Source: Embleya hyalina
GTDB lineage: Bacteria; Actinomycetota; Actinomycetes; Streptomycetales; Streptomycetaceae
Direction of reading: 5' to 3'
Assembly: GCF_003967355.1 (NCBI RefSeq)
Contig: NZ_BIFH01000032.1
Span: 138,632 to 202,631, forward strand
Length of the DNA: 64,000 nt
Shown: in pieces, positions 28,455 through 36,662 of the stretch
How the letters are laid out: every line of letters starts with the position of its first letter
How positions within the stretch are numbered: position 1 is the first letter of the stretch
Translations under genes and position numbers: made by a program
Notes under the pieces: generated by a model
What the model saw: the letters and a program-made list of their open reading frames with translations, nothing else
What the model was told of the DNA's origin: nothing
Database searches by the model: none

Positions 28455-29972
28455 ATGGCAGAGGTCGTGCGTGAGGTCGAGCGGAAGTATGTGGCGCCGG
28501 ACGGGGTGGGCGTGCCGGACTTCGTCGGGATGGCGGACGGGGTGCGGGTCGAGGTCCGCGAGACCGTCGAGTTGGACGCCATGTACTTCGACACGCCCGG
28601 CCTGGCCCTCGCCGCGCGCGGCATCACGCTGCGCCGGCGGACCGGGGGCGGGGACGCCGGGTGGCATCTGAAGTTGCCCGCCGGGGTGGACGCGCGCGAC
28701 GAGGTACGGGCACCGCTGGGTGCGTCCGAGCGGGTGGTGCCGGACGAACTCGCGGTGCGGATCCGGGCGTACACGCGCGGCGCGGAGCAGGTGCCGGTGG
28801 TGCGCCTGCGGACCGTGCGCGAGGTGCGGATCGCCCGGGCGGACGGGCCCACGCTGGCCGAGATCGCGCACGATACGGTCACCGCGGACGTCTTCCTCGG
28901 GTCGAAGGTGACCACCACCTCCTGGTCCGAACTGGAAGTCGAACTGGTGGACGGCGAACCGGCGTTGTCGGACGCGCTGGAGCGGCGGCTGATCAAGGAG
29001 GGCTGGCGGCGCTCCGAGTCCGCGTCCAAGCTCGGGCAGGCGCTGGCCGAGGCGGGGGCGAAGCCGAAGCGTCGGATCGCGAAGCCGCGGTCGGGCACCG
29101 CCGGGGCGATGGCGCTGGACTACGTCCGGGAGCAGGTCGACACCCTGTTCGCGTACGACCCCCGGGTCCGACTCGACGAGCCCGACGCGGTGCACCGAAT
29201 GCGCGTTGCCACGCGACGTCTGCGCAGCGCGTTCCGGGTGTTCTCACGGGTCCTCGACGAGCGGGTGACCCACATTCTGGGCGCCGAACTCAAGTGGCTG
29301 GCCGCCGAGTTGGGTCGTGCGCGGGATCAGGAGGTATTGGCCGCGCGGTTGCGCGAGCGGGTCGCCGCGCTGCCGGCCGAGGCGGTGCTCGGCCCGGTGG
29401 AGGCCCGCCTGACCGCCTGGGACGCACGGCGGCGCGGCGAGGCCCGGGCCCGGATCCTGGCCGATCTCGACGGCCCCCGCTACTTCGCCCTGCTCGACGC
29501 GCTGGACGCCCTGATCGCGCGGCCGCCGTTCACCGTCAAGGCGAATCGACCGGCCCAGCGACCGGCCGCGGCGGCCCTGCGCCGGGCCGACAACCGTACG
29601 TTCCGGCGCGCCCGCGTCGCACTGCGCACACCCGCCGGCCGGGCCCGGGACACCGCCCTGCACGAGGTGCGCAAGGCCGCCAAGCGGGTCCGCTACGCCG
29701 GCGAGGCCACCGGCCCGGCCCTGGGCAAGCCGGCCAAGCGGCTCACCAAGCGGGCCAAGGCGATGCAGGGCCTGCTCGGCTCGCACCAGGACAGCGTGCA
29801 GACCCGCAAGGCGCTGCGGCGGCTGGCGATCGCCGCGCACGCCGCGGGCGAGAACGCCTTCACGTGGGGCCTGCTCTACGGCGAGGAGGTCGCGCTCGCC
29901 CGGCGGGTCGAGGCCGACTTCCCCGCACACTGGGCGGACTTCGCCCGTTCCCGGCTGCGCCGCGAGCTCTGA
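28455..29972 (+). CDS. CYTH-CHAD domain protein (polyphosphate/triphosphate-binding)
   Basis: The 505-aa protein has an N-terminal CYTH tunnel domain (about residues 1-205) with the signature E-x-E-x-K (VREVERKYV), LRRRTGGGDAGWHLKLP and the SELEVELVDGE strand. A CHAD domain (about 220-505) follows with conserved histidine-arginine helices (AVHRMRVATRRLRSAFRVF, ALHEVRKAAKRVRYAGEA). CYTH domains hydrolyse or bind triphosphates and CHAD domains bind polyphosphate, so a role in inorganic polyphosphate metabolism is likely. The ATG at 28455 was chosen because the homology begins there; AGGAAG lies about 13 nt upstream. It is a single gene with no obvious partner, followed by the GHKL-Z1 cassette after 226 nt. 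Confidence 0.93.
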   Translation: MAEVVREVERKYVAPDGVGVPDFVGMADGVRVEVRETVELDAMYFDTPGLALAARGITLRRRTGGGDAGWHLKLPAGVDARDEVRAPLGASERVVPDELAVRIRAYTRGAEQVPVVRLRTVREVRIARADGPTLAEIAHDTVTADVFLGSKVTTTSWSELEVELVDGEPALSDALERRLIKEGWRRSESASKLGQALAEAGAKPKRRIAKPRSGTAGAMALDYVREQVDTLFAYDPRVRLDEPDAVHRMRVATRRLRSAFRVFSRVLDERVTHILGAELKWLAAELGRARDQEVLAARLRERVAALPAEAVLGPVEARLTAWDARRRGEARARILADLDGPRYFALLDALDALIARPPFTVKANRPAQRPAAAALRRADNRTFRRARVALRTPAGRARDTALHEVRKAAKRVRYAGEATGPALGKPAKRLTKRAKAMQGLLGSHQDSVQTRKALRRLAIAAHAAGENAFTWGLLYGEEVALARRVEADFPAHWADFARSRLRREL

Positions 29973-30013
29973 CGGCGGCCTTTCCGATCACGCCCCTCGG
30001 CCGCGATCTCCGG

Positions 30014-30038
30014 CCGTGTTTTCCGACCGTGTTTTCCG
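30014..30038. repeat. Tandem 12-bp repeat upstream of the GHKL-Z1 cassette
   Basis: CCGTGTTTTCCG occurs at 30014-30025 and again at 30027-30038, a 13-bp period. It lies 160 nt before the GHKL ATPase start in the only noncoding stretch upstream of the cassette, so it could be part of its promoter or an operator. Confidence 0.4.
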
Positions 30039-30198
30039 GCCATGATCCCGGCCCGCACATCTCCGCTCGGGAACCACCCGGTCACGACTCGGGGGTTCCG
30101 CTTTCGGCGCGTCGGTCCAACCGCTACGGTCGGTCCGGCGCAAGTGGGGGCGGGCGCGTGACAGCGCGCACCGAAGGTGTGGGGATCCAGGGGTGGGC

Positions 30199-31728
30199 AT
30201 GGACGACTGGCGTATCGACGTACCTACGAGCGGCAGCAAGCACCTGCCTCCGGATCCCGGGTACATCAAGGGACTCGCCAGTCAGGGCTATCGCTTCGAG
30301 GAGGCGGTGGCCGACCTCGTGGACAACTCGATCGACGCCGGCGCGTCCGAGGTCGTGGTGCATTTCCGGCGTACCGGCGACCTGTTGACCTCGCTGGTCG
30401 TGGTGGACAACGGACGCGGCATGACCGAGGCCGAGTTGGACACCGCGATGACCGTCGGCAAGCGGCGGGCGTACGGCGACACGGCTCTCGGCATGTTCGG
30501 CATGGGCCTGAAGGCCGCGTCCTTCAGCCACGCCGACAGCGTCACGGTGATCAGCCGGGCCAAGCGCGCCGGCACCGTCGGCCGGCGCTGGCGGACCGAG
30601 TCGGCGCAGGAGAGCTTCCAGTGCGACATCGTCGAGGTGGAGTTCGCCAAACGTTTCCTCGACCTGTACGACGAGTACGTGGTGTGGAACGGCACGGCGG
30701 TGCGGTGGGACGGCGTCCGTGACTTCCCGGCGCGCGGTGACGCCGGCCAGACCGACATCTACGTGACCAAGACGATGCGTTCGTTGGCCGATCACCTCGG
30801 TCTGCACCTGCACCGGTTCCTGGCCGACGGGCGGATCCGGATCACCATCGCGGTCTCCGGTACCGACGCCGAGGTGCCGCCGATGACCTGGCAGGTCCAG
30901 GCCGTGGACCCGTTCGGCTACGCCGTGTCCGGACTGCCGGGCTACCCGCGCGTGTTCACCACCACGCTGGACGGCGTCGGTCCGCTCACGCTGACCGCGC
31001 ACATCTGGACACCGCGCTCGAACGCCGAGCAATTCCGCCTGCCCGGCGGGATCCTGGCCCGTCAGGGCCTGTACGCGTACCGCCACGACCGGCTCGTCCA
31101 GGCCGGTGGCTGGTACGGCCTGCGCCAGAGCGAGCAGCACCTGTCGCTGGCCCGGGTCGCGTTCGACCTGCCGGCCGACTCCGAGCACGCGTTCGGGCTG
31201 ACCGTGAAGAAGGCCGAACTCCAGCCCGTACCGGGCTTCGTGGACGCGGTCGAGCGGGCCGTGGACGCCGACGGGCACAGCTTCCTCGACTACCTCAAGG
31301 ACGCCGAGGGCGCCTATCGGCAGGCCCGAACCACCACGCGAGAGCGCAAGGCGGTGCTGCCGCCCGGGAAGGGGTTCGCGCCGGAGCTGCGCGCGGCGAT
31401 CGAGGAGGAACTGCCTTTCGTCCCGGGCGAGGAGCCGATCGAGGTGCGCTGGGTGCCACTCGGCGGGGACGTGTTCTTCTCGATCGACCGGGACGAGCGC
31501 CGACTGCTGCTGAACAAGCAGTTCCGCGCCGCGCTGCTCGGCGGCCGACGCGGCGGGCTCAACGACGTGCCGGTGATCAAGACGCTGCTGTACCTGCTGA
31601 TGAACGAGGCGTTCACCGGCGAGCGCATCGGCCCCCGGGTCAAGGACAACCTCGACCTGTGGCAGTCGTTGCTGCTCACCGCGGTCAAGAGCGAGACGGC
31701 GAAGTACGGTTCGGAGGGCGGCGCGTGA
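30199..31728 (+). CDS. GHKL ATPase, MORC/MutL-like (HSP90-type ATPase fold), first gene of a restriction-like cassette
   Basis: This 509-aa protein carries the Bergerat ATP-binding fold. The N box is EAVADLVDNSIDAGA (about residue 36), the G1 box VVDNGRGM (about 69) and the G2 lid GMFGMGLKAASFS (about 98). A transducer-like region follows, with a Lys-containing FGLTVKKAEL segment (about 333) of the type that contacts the ATP gamma-phosphate. Such MutL/MORC-like ATPases act as ATP-gated DNA clamps and recur in predicted restriction systems with Z1 and DUF4420-type proteins, exactly the next two genes here. The ATG at 30199 is favoured over the GTG at 30193 because AGGGG lies 5 nt before it. 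The stop overlaps the next GTG (GTGA), indicating coupled translation. Confidence 0.88.
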   Translation: MDDWRIDVPTSGSKHLPPDPGYIKGLASQGYRFEEAVADLVDNSIDAGASEVVVHFRRTGDLLTSLVVVDNGRGMTEAELDTAMTVGKRRAYGDTALGMFGMGLKAASFSHADSVTVISRAKRAGTVGRRWRTESAQESFQCDIVEVEFAKRFLDLYDEYVVWNGTAVRWDGVRDFPARGDAGQTDIYVTKTMRSLADHLGLHLHRFLADGRIRITIAVSGTDAEVPPMTWQVQAVDPFGYAVSGLPGYPRVFTTTLDGVGPLTLTAHIWTPRSNAEQFRLPGGILARQGLYAYRHDRLVQAGGWYGLRQSEQHLSLARVAFDLPADSEHAFGLTVKKAELQPVPGFVDAVERAVDADGHSFLDYLKDAEGAYRQARTTTRERKAVLPPGKGFAPELRAAIEEELPFVPGEEPIEVRWVPLGGDVFFSIDRDERRLLLNKQFRAALLGGRRGGLNDVPVIKTLLYLLMNEAFTGERIGPRVKDNLDLWQSLLLTAVKSETAKYGSEGGA

Positions 31729-32783
31729 CCGGCGCGGACGGGCGGAGCCGACACCTGGGCTGCGAGGCGCTGCGCGACCATCTCGACAACGGGGCACCGA
31801 TGTTGATCCCGGTCGAGGGCGACCCGCCGCTGTACTGGCACCTGGAGGCGGGCGGTCGGCGACCCGCCCTGCGCATCCCGGTCCCGGCCGGCACGAAGGC
31901 ACCCCGGCTGGGCATGCAGGGCGTGCGGGCGGTGTGCGTCCTGGACGGCGGCGAGCAGTTCATGCATGTGTACACCGAACGGATCGAGCTGTTACGCGAG
32001 TTCCACATCGTGTGCTGCGAGATCGCGGATCGCGTGCAACTGGAGAGGACGGCGCCGGTCCAGGCGGTGCAAAGCACCGTGCTGGCGTGGCGCAAGCTGC
32101 TGGCCCGAGGACGACGCATGTCCCTGGAGGCGGAGATCGGCCTGTTCGGCGAACTGCTCACGCTGATCGGCCTGGCCGACACCCGAGGATGGCATGCGGC
32201 CGTCGACGCCTGGCAACACCCGGACTGCGCGGACCACGACTTCACCGTCGGGCCCTACGACATCGAGGTCAAGACCGTCACCGGACGCGCCCGCGTGCAC
32301 ACGGTCCACGGGCTCGGCCAACTCGCGCCCCACTCGGACCGACCATTGTGGTTCGTCTCGCACATCCTGGACGAGAGCGACACCGGCCGGTCGGTGCTCG
32401 GCCTGATCGAGGGCATTCGCTCGACGATCCGGGTGCACGCGCCGGGCGTGCTGGACGACTTCGACACCCGACTCCAGCTGGGGACCGACAACGAGGCCGC
32501 GATCCCCCGCGAGCGTCGGTGGACGTCGGCCGGGGACCCGTTGGCTTTTCCCGTCGACATCGGATTTCCCCGGCTGACCGGGAGCATCCTCGCGCCGCTG
32601 CCGGAGGCACTCGCACTGCGCATCGTCGACATCGACTACCGCATCGACGTCGCCGACCTGGTCCCGTCGATCGCGCCGGCCCCGGACGGAATCGACCACG
32701 CCGTCGACCTCGCCCGGGTGCTCCCACCCGACGTCGCGTCGGACCTGTCCGAGTCGTACCAGTCCAAGGACGGCGCCTTGTGA
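31725..32783 (+). CDS. PD-(D/E)XK family protein, DUF4420-type, second gene of the GHKL-Z1 cassette
   Basis: The 352-aa protein shows a nuclease-like core: a helix with acidic residues (SLEAEIGLFGEL, about 133-144), then Asp172 in HDF and E181-V-K183 in YDIEVKT, which is the D...ExK catalytic pattern of the PD-(D/E)XK fold. A glutamine/histidine segment follows (VHTVHGLGQLAPHSD). Relatives annotated as PD-(D/E)XK motif proteins occur beside Z1 ATPases and MORC-like ATPases, so it is the probable DNA-cleaving part. It starts with a GTG overlapping the previous stop and ends overlapping the next GTG. Codon 90 is TTA (31992-31994), the only such codon seen in the cassette, making its expression potentially bldA-dependent. 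Confidence 0.8.
   Translation: MTGADGRSRHLGCEALRDHLDNGAPMLIPVEGDPPLYWHLEAGGRRPALRIPVPAGTKAPRLGMQGVRAVCVLDGGEQFMHVYTERIELLREFHIVCCEIADRVQLERTAPVQAVQSTVLAWRKLLARGRRMSLEAEIGLFGELLTLIGLADTRGWHAAVDAWQHPDCADHDFTVGPYDIEVKTVTGRARVHTVHGLGQLAPHSDRPLWFVSHILDESDTGRSVLGLIEGIRSTIRVHAPGVLDDFDTRLQLGTDNEAAIPRERRWTSAGDPLAFPVDIGFPRLTGSILAPLPEALALRIVDIDYRIDVADLVPSIAPAPDGIDHAVDLARVLPPDVASDLSESYQSKDGAL
31992..31994 (+). other. TTA (bldA-dependent) leucine codon in the PD-(D/E)XK gene
   Basis: In-frame TTA at codon 90 (GAG CTG TTA CGC). TTA is the rarest codon in these genomes and its tRNA is made mainly late in development, so the middle gene of the cassette may be translated only in older mycelium. Confidence 0.8.
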
Positions 32784-35701
32784 CCGACGAACTCGCACTT
32801 CTCGCGCTGCACCGCGCGGCGTTCGGCGGGATGTCCGCCGGCCCCAGGAATCTGGCCAAGGCGCTCGCCTACCATGCCGACGAGCACCCCGGCCCGCTGC
32901 CCGACCTCGGCGAGACCGCATTGCGTCGGCGACTGCACCACGCGCACCCGGACGACGCGCTGCTCATCCTGTGGCGCGATCGACTCAGCCGCTGGGACTT
33001 CGCCGACGGCGACATCCCGCCCAACACCGACGCCCGCCGCGCGTCGACCTACGACGCCCTCGGCCTGGAGCGGGTCACACGTGACCTCCTGGATCGACGC
33101 GCGCCGTTCGCACGCGCCTCGGGTGCGGTGGTGATCACCGACGAGGGCTGGGATCCCTGGTACACGGAGGAAGTCGCCCGACACCACAGCCACTACTGGG
33201 ACGCCTACCGGAACACCCTGCTCGGCAAACGATGGGCACCCGAGGCAGTCGCCGCGCTGGACCGAAACACCACCCGAGTCGTGGAACGCCTGGCCGATCC
33301 CACCTGCGAACAGCCCTACCAAGCCAAGGGGTTGGTGGTCGGCTACGTACAAAGCGGCAAGACCGCCAACTTCACCGGCGTCGCCGCGAAGGCGATCGAC
33401 GCGGGATACCGCATGGTCATCGTGCTCACCGGCACCATCGAGGCGCTGCGCGCGCAGACCCAGCGCCGCCTGGACATGGAACTCGTCGGCGTCGAGAACA
33501 TCTACTACGGCCAGGACCCGGACTCGGGCACCCTCGCCTTCCGCGACTACGACTATCTCGACGACCGGGACCGGCTGGACGGCAGGTTCCTGCGCCACGG
33601 AGCACTGCCGTCCCGACTCGGCGGGTTCGACATCGTGCGGCTGACCCGGCATCAGGACGACTATCAGGCGCTGCGTCAGGGGCTCAGCGCGCTGGAGTTC
33701 GAGAAGGCGGACCGGTTCACGCCGCTGTACGCACCGGAGAACCTGCATCGCAGTTCGGCCCGACTGATGGTGGTCAAGAAGAACGCGTCGGTGCTGAAGA
33801 AGCTGGTCAAGGACCTGGCCCGGATCAAGACCGAGCGCGGTGAGATCCCCGCGCTGATCATCGACGACGAGTCCGATCAGGCGTCGGTCAACACCTCCGA
33901 CCCGAAGAAGTGGGCGCAGGACCAGGTCCAGCGCACGGCGATCAACGGGATCATCTCGGAACTGCTCGGCATGCTGCCGCGCGCCCAGTACATCGGTTAC
34001 ACCGCGACCCCGTTCGCGAACGTGTTCATCGATCCGGCCGACTCCGAGGACATCTTCCCGAAGGACTTCGTCATCTCGCTGGACCGCCCGGAAGGTTACA
34101 TGGGCGTCGCCGACTTCCACGACATCGACTCCACGATCCCCTCGGCCGAGCGCACGGTGGCGAACTCGGCCGGGCTCGCGCACGTACGCTCGGTGCGGCC
34201 GGCGCATGACGACGACGACAGCGATCTGCGCGCCGCGATCGACATGTTCGTGCTGACCGGCGCGATCAAGCTGTTCCGCGAGGACCACGGGCTGGGCGCG
34301 GACCACTTCCGGCACCACACGATGCTCGTGCACGAATCGGTGCGCACCCACGTGCACCGGGACCAGGCCGAGCTGATCAACGGGATCTGGCGTCGTGCGG
34401 GGTATCTCGGCGCGGGGGCACAAAAGCGCCTGCGCGCGCTGTACGACGAGGACGTGTACCCGGTCAGCGAGGCGCACGCGGCGGGTGCCTCCATCCCCGA
34501 CTCGTTCGCCGACATCGCCCCCTACATCGGCATCGCGGCGATGCGGATCGAGGACTCGAACGGCAGTCCCGTCGTGGTGGTCAACGGCGACAAGGAGATC
34601 GAGCAGCGCGCCGCCGACTTCGATCGCGACAAGGTCTGGCGGATCCTGGTCGGCGGTGCCAAGCTCTCGCGCGGCTTCACCATCGAGGGCCTGACCGTCT
34701 CCTACTACCGCCGCAAGACGCTGACGGCGGACACGCTCATGCAGATGGGCCGCTGGTTCGGCTTCCGCAAGAACTACCGGGATCTGGTCCGGCTCTACAT
34801 CGGCCGCGACGAGGGTGGTCGCAACGGGGACCTGTACGAGGCGTTCGAGGCGATCTGCCGGGACGAGGAGGAGTTCCGCGACCAGCTCCGGTTGTACGCC
34901 GAACTCGTGGACGGCGCACCGCAGGTGACACCGGCTCAGATTCCGCCCCTGGTCACCCAGCGACTGCCGTGGCTCAAGCCGACGGCGCGCAACAAGATGT
35001 TCAACGCGGAACTCGTGGAGACCCGATCGCCGGGCCGCTGGGTGGAGCGTTCGGCCTATCCGAGCAAACCGGCGGAGCTGCGCCACAATGTGGAGCGGTT
35101 CGAGCCGGTGATCCGGTCGCTGGCGGCGGAGCGCACCGAACTGGCCTATCCCGTGGAGGATCGGCTGCTGCGCTTCCCCGCCTACATCGGGCGCATCGCG
35201 CACGCTCCGCTGTTGTCGGTGCTGCGCGAGCTGCGCTGGGCCGAACCCGCCCAGTTCCGGCCGGATCTGGCCTATCTGGAGAACCCGGAGATCGCCGCGA
35301 AGATCGACGACTGGGTGGTGATCGCCCCGCAGTTGCAGAGCCCCAATCTCGACCCCGTGACACTGCACGGCTTCGGTCCGCTCGACGTGGTGAGTCGACG
35401 TCGACGCGAGGGGGGACTGTTCGACCAGGTCAGCTTCGGTACCCATCGATTCGCGGCGCGGCGGATCGTCGGCACCGACACCTCGATCGGCGACCGGGTC
35501 GCGGACGGCCTGGCCGGACCCCGGCGGGGTTGCCTGCTGGTCTACCCGACCATGGAGCCGGAGAAGAACGACCTCGTGATGGCGTTCGCGCTCGTGCCTC
35601 CGGTCACCGCGGTCGGTCGGGATCGGCGGCTCGTGGCCTTTCGGGCCAAGGACTCCTCCCGGGGCGCGGCCGCGATCGTGGCGGCGCCGGCGGCGGTGTG
35701 A
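32780..35701 (+). CDS. Z1-domain superfamily II ATPase/helicase-like protein, third gene of the cassette
   Basis: The 973-aa protein is a SF2-type motor. Walker A is GYVQSGKTANF (about residues 188-198), motif II IIDDESDQ (about 360), motif III GYTATPFANVF (about 405), and the Z1 C-terminal motor lobe shows GGAKLSRGFTIEGL (about 624) and QMGRWFGFR (about 654, motif VI). Z1 proteins are known mainly from predicted restriction or defence operons, where they are thought to translocate on DNA with a MORC-like ATPase and a nuclease. The GTG start overlaps the previous stop by 4 nt, and a 19-bp perfect hairpin ends the transcript. The length is typical. No methyltransferase or Vsr gene accompanies it. 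Confidence 0.9.
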   Translation: MTDELALLALHRAAFGGMSAGPRNLAKALAYHADEHPGPLPDLGETALRRRLHHAHPDDALLILWRDRLSRWDFADGDIPPNTDARRASTYDALGLERVTRDLLDRRAPFARASGAVVITDEGWDPWYTEEVARHHSHYWDAYRNTLLGKRWAPEAVAALDRNTTRVVERLADPTCEQPYQAKGLVVGYVQSGKTANFTGVAAKAIDAGYRMVIVLTGTIEALRAQTQRRLDMELVGVENIYYGQDPDSGTLAFRDYDYLDDRDRLDGRFLRHGALPSRLGGFDIVRLTRHQDDYQALRQGLSALEFEKADRFTPLYAPENLHRSSARLMVVKKNASVLKKLVKDLARIKTERGEIPALIIDDESDQASVNTSDPKKWAQDQVQRTAINGIISELLGMLPRAQYIGYTATPFANVFIDPADSEDIFPKDFVISLDRPEGYMGVADFHDIDSTIPSAERTVANSAGLAHVRSVRPAHDDDDSDLRAAIDMFVLTGAIKLFREDHGLGADHFRHHTMLVHESVRTHVHRDQAELINGIWRRAGYLGAGAQKRLRALYDEDVYPVSEAHAAGASIPDSFADIAPYIGIAAMRIEDSNGSPVVVVNGDKEIEQRAADFDRDKVWRILVGGAKLSRGFTIEGLTVSYYRRKTLTADTLMQMGRWFGFRKNYRDLVRLYIGRDEGGRNGDLYEAFEAICRDEEEFRDQLRLYAELVDGAPQVTPAQIPPLVTQRLPWLKPTARNKMFNAELVETRSPGRWVERSAYPSKPAELRHNVERFEPVIRSLAAERTELAYPVEDRLLRFPAYIGRIAHAPLLSVLRELRWAEPAQFRPDLAYLENPEIAAKIDDWVVIAPQLQSPNLDPVTLHGFGPLDVVSRRRREGGLFDQVSFGTHRFAARRIVGTDTSIGDRVADGLAGPRRGCLLVYPTMEPEKNDLVMAFALVPPVTAVGRDRRLVAFRAKDSSRGAAAIVAAPAAV

Positions 35702-35704
35702 CGC

Positions 35705-35752
35705 CGTCGGGCGGGGCGGCGTCGTCGTGCGATGACGCCGCCCCGCCCGACG
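35705..35752 (+). terminator. Strong hairpin ending the GHKL-Z1 cassette
   Basis: Perfect 19-bp arms (left arm 35705-35723, right arm 35734-35752) around a 10-nt loop, beginning 4 nt after the Z1 stop codon. It cleanly bounds the three-gene unit on the right. Confidence 0.85.
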
Positions 35753-35760
35753 AGGCGGTG

Positions 35761-35780
35761 GGTAGCCGTCCCTGGCTACC
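35761..35780 (-). terminator. Hairpin after the small secreted protein gene
   Basis: GGTAGCC and GGCTACC arms with a 6-nt loop, 7 nt beyond the stop of the convergent minus-strand gene. Together with the larger hairpin it insulates the two converging transcripts. Confidence 0.6.
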
Positions 35781-35786
35781 GATCCG

Positions 35787-36008
35787 TCAGTGCACCCAGA
35801 GGGCGTAGACGGTGCCGCCGTTGTTCAGACACAGGTACACCGGTCCATGCGCCGGGACCGTGGCCTTGCCCGCCGCGTCGCACGACTCGGCGTTCGGGTA
35901 GTAACCCCAGAGGTAGAAGCCGCTCGGATCCGCCATCGCGGGTTGCGCGGCAACCCCCACGCCCAACATTGCCGCGGCCAACGCGATACCCGCCATAGCC
36001 TTGCGCAT
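35787..36008 (-). CDS. Small secreted protein, function unknown
   Basis: A 73-aa protein with a Sec signal peptide: basic MRK, a hydrophobic Ala-rich core, and a probable cleavage site after AQPAMA (about residue 26). The mature part is about 47 residues, begins DPSGFYLWGYYPN, contains two cysteines (NAESCDAAG and PVYLCLNNG) that could form a disulfide, and ends YALWVH. It is rich in Tyr/Trp/Gly. No family is recognised. GGAG lies 9 nt before the ATG. It is preceded by a long leader region with a DasR-like palindrome about 130 nt upstream, which might link it to chitin or amino-sugar metabolism. Confidence 0.75.
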   Translation of the reverse strand: MRKAMAGIALAAAMLGVGVAAQPAMADPSGFYLWGYYPNAESCDAAGKATVPAHGPVYLCLNNGGTVYALWVH

Positions 36009-36138
36009 GTGCTCGACTCCGTTCTCGACCCGAGGGCGACTCGGGGCGTTGGAAAGGTCGTTCGGGGCAGTACATGTGGAACATGTGGTGCCGGCGCGCA
36101 CGCGGAAAACGCTAGCCGGTGCCCTCGACGCGAGCAAT

Positions 36139-36150
36139 AGGTCTATACCA
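36139..36150. promoter_or_regulatory. DasR-like (dre) palindrome between the small secreted gene and the DUF427 gene
   Basis: AGGTCTATACCA matches the recalled consensus for DasR responsive elements (TGGTCTAGACCA and variants) at all but two positions. It lies about 130 nt upstream of each of the two divergent genes. Assignment rests on pattern similarity only. Confidence 0.3.
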
Positions 36151-36275
36151 ATTGAATCGATCCATACAGCTATCCACACGTTGCTCACACGTTCGGCCCG
36201 CGAACGGCCGGAATGCATCCCGGGTTCGGGCGGTTGTGCCGACGAAGGACACCCCCGCCCACCGGAGGAGACCCC

Positions 36276-36662
36276 GTGCCGACGTCCACACCCGGCCACG
36301 TCGTGACCACCGTGCACAGCACCCAGACCGTGACCGTCGAGATCGACGGCGAGGTGGTGGCCCGGTCCACCCGCCCCGTCGTGCTCTACGAGACGGGTCT
36401 GCCCATCCGCTACTACCTGCCGCCGGACGACGTCGACCTGACCCGTTTCGAGCCCACCGACACGCACACCACGTGTCCGTTCAAGGGTGAGGCGTCCTAC
36501 TGGACCTACCTGGGCGGCGCCGACTCCGCCCCGCGCCCCGACGTGGCCTGGGAGTACCCCGAGCCCATCGCGTCGGTGCCCGACATCGCCGGCCACCTGT
36601 GCTTCTACGACTCGGTCGCGCGCGTCACGATAGAAGGCGAACCCCCGGCTCCGCCCGCCTGA
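36276..36662 (+). CDS. DUF427 family protein
   Basis: A 128-aa protein with the typical DUF427 beta-barrel pattern: VTVEIDGEVVARSTRPVVLYETGLPIRYYLP near the N-terminus, THTTCPFKGEASYW in the middle and VAWEYPEPIASVPDIAGHLCFYDS near the end. The family is widespread in actinobacteria and its function is not established. The GTG at 36276 was chosen because GGAGGAG lies 5 nt upstream. Its last 38 nt overlap the convergent ACMS-decarboxylase gene, so the two transcripts could interfere. Confidence 0.88.
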   Translation: MPTSTPGHVVTTVHSTQTVTVEIDGEVVARSTRPVVLYETGLPIRYYLPPDDVDLTRFEPTDTHTTCPFKGEASYWTYLGGADSAPRPDVAWEYPEPIASVPDIAGHLCFYDSVARVTIEGEPPAPPA

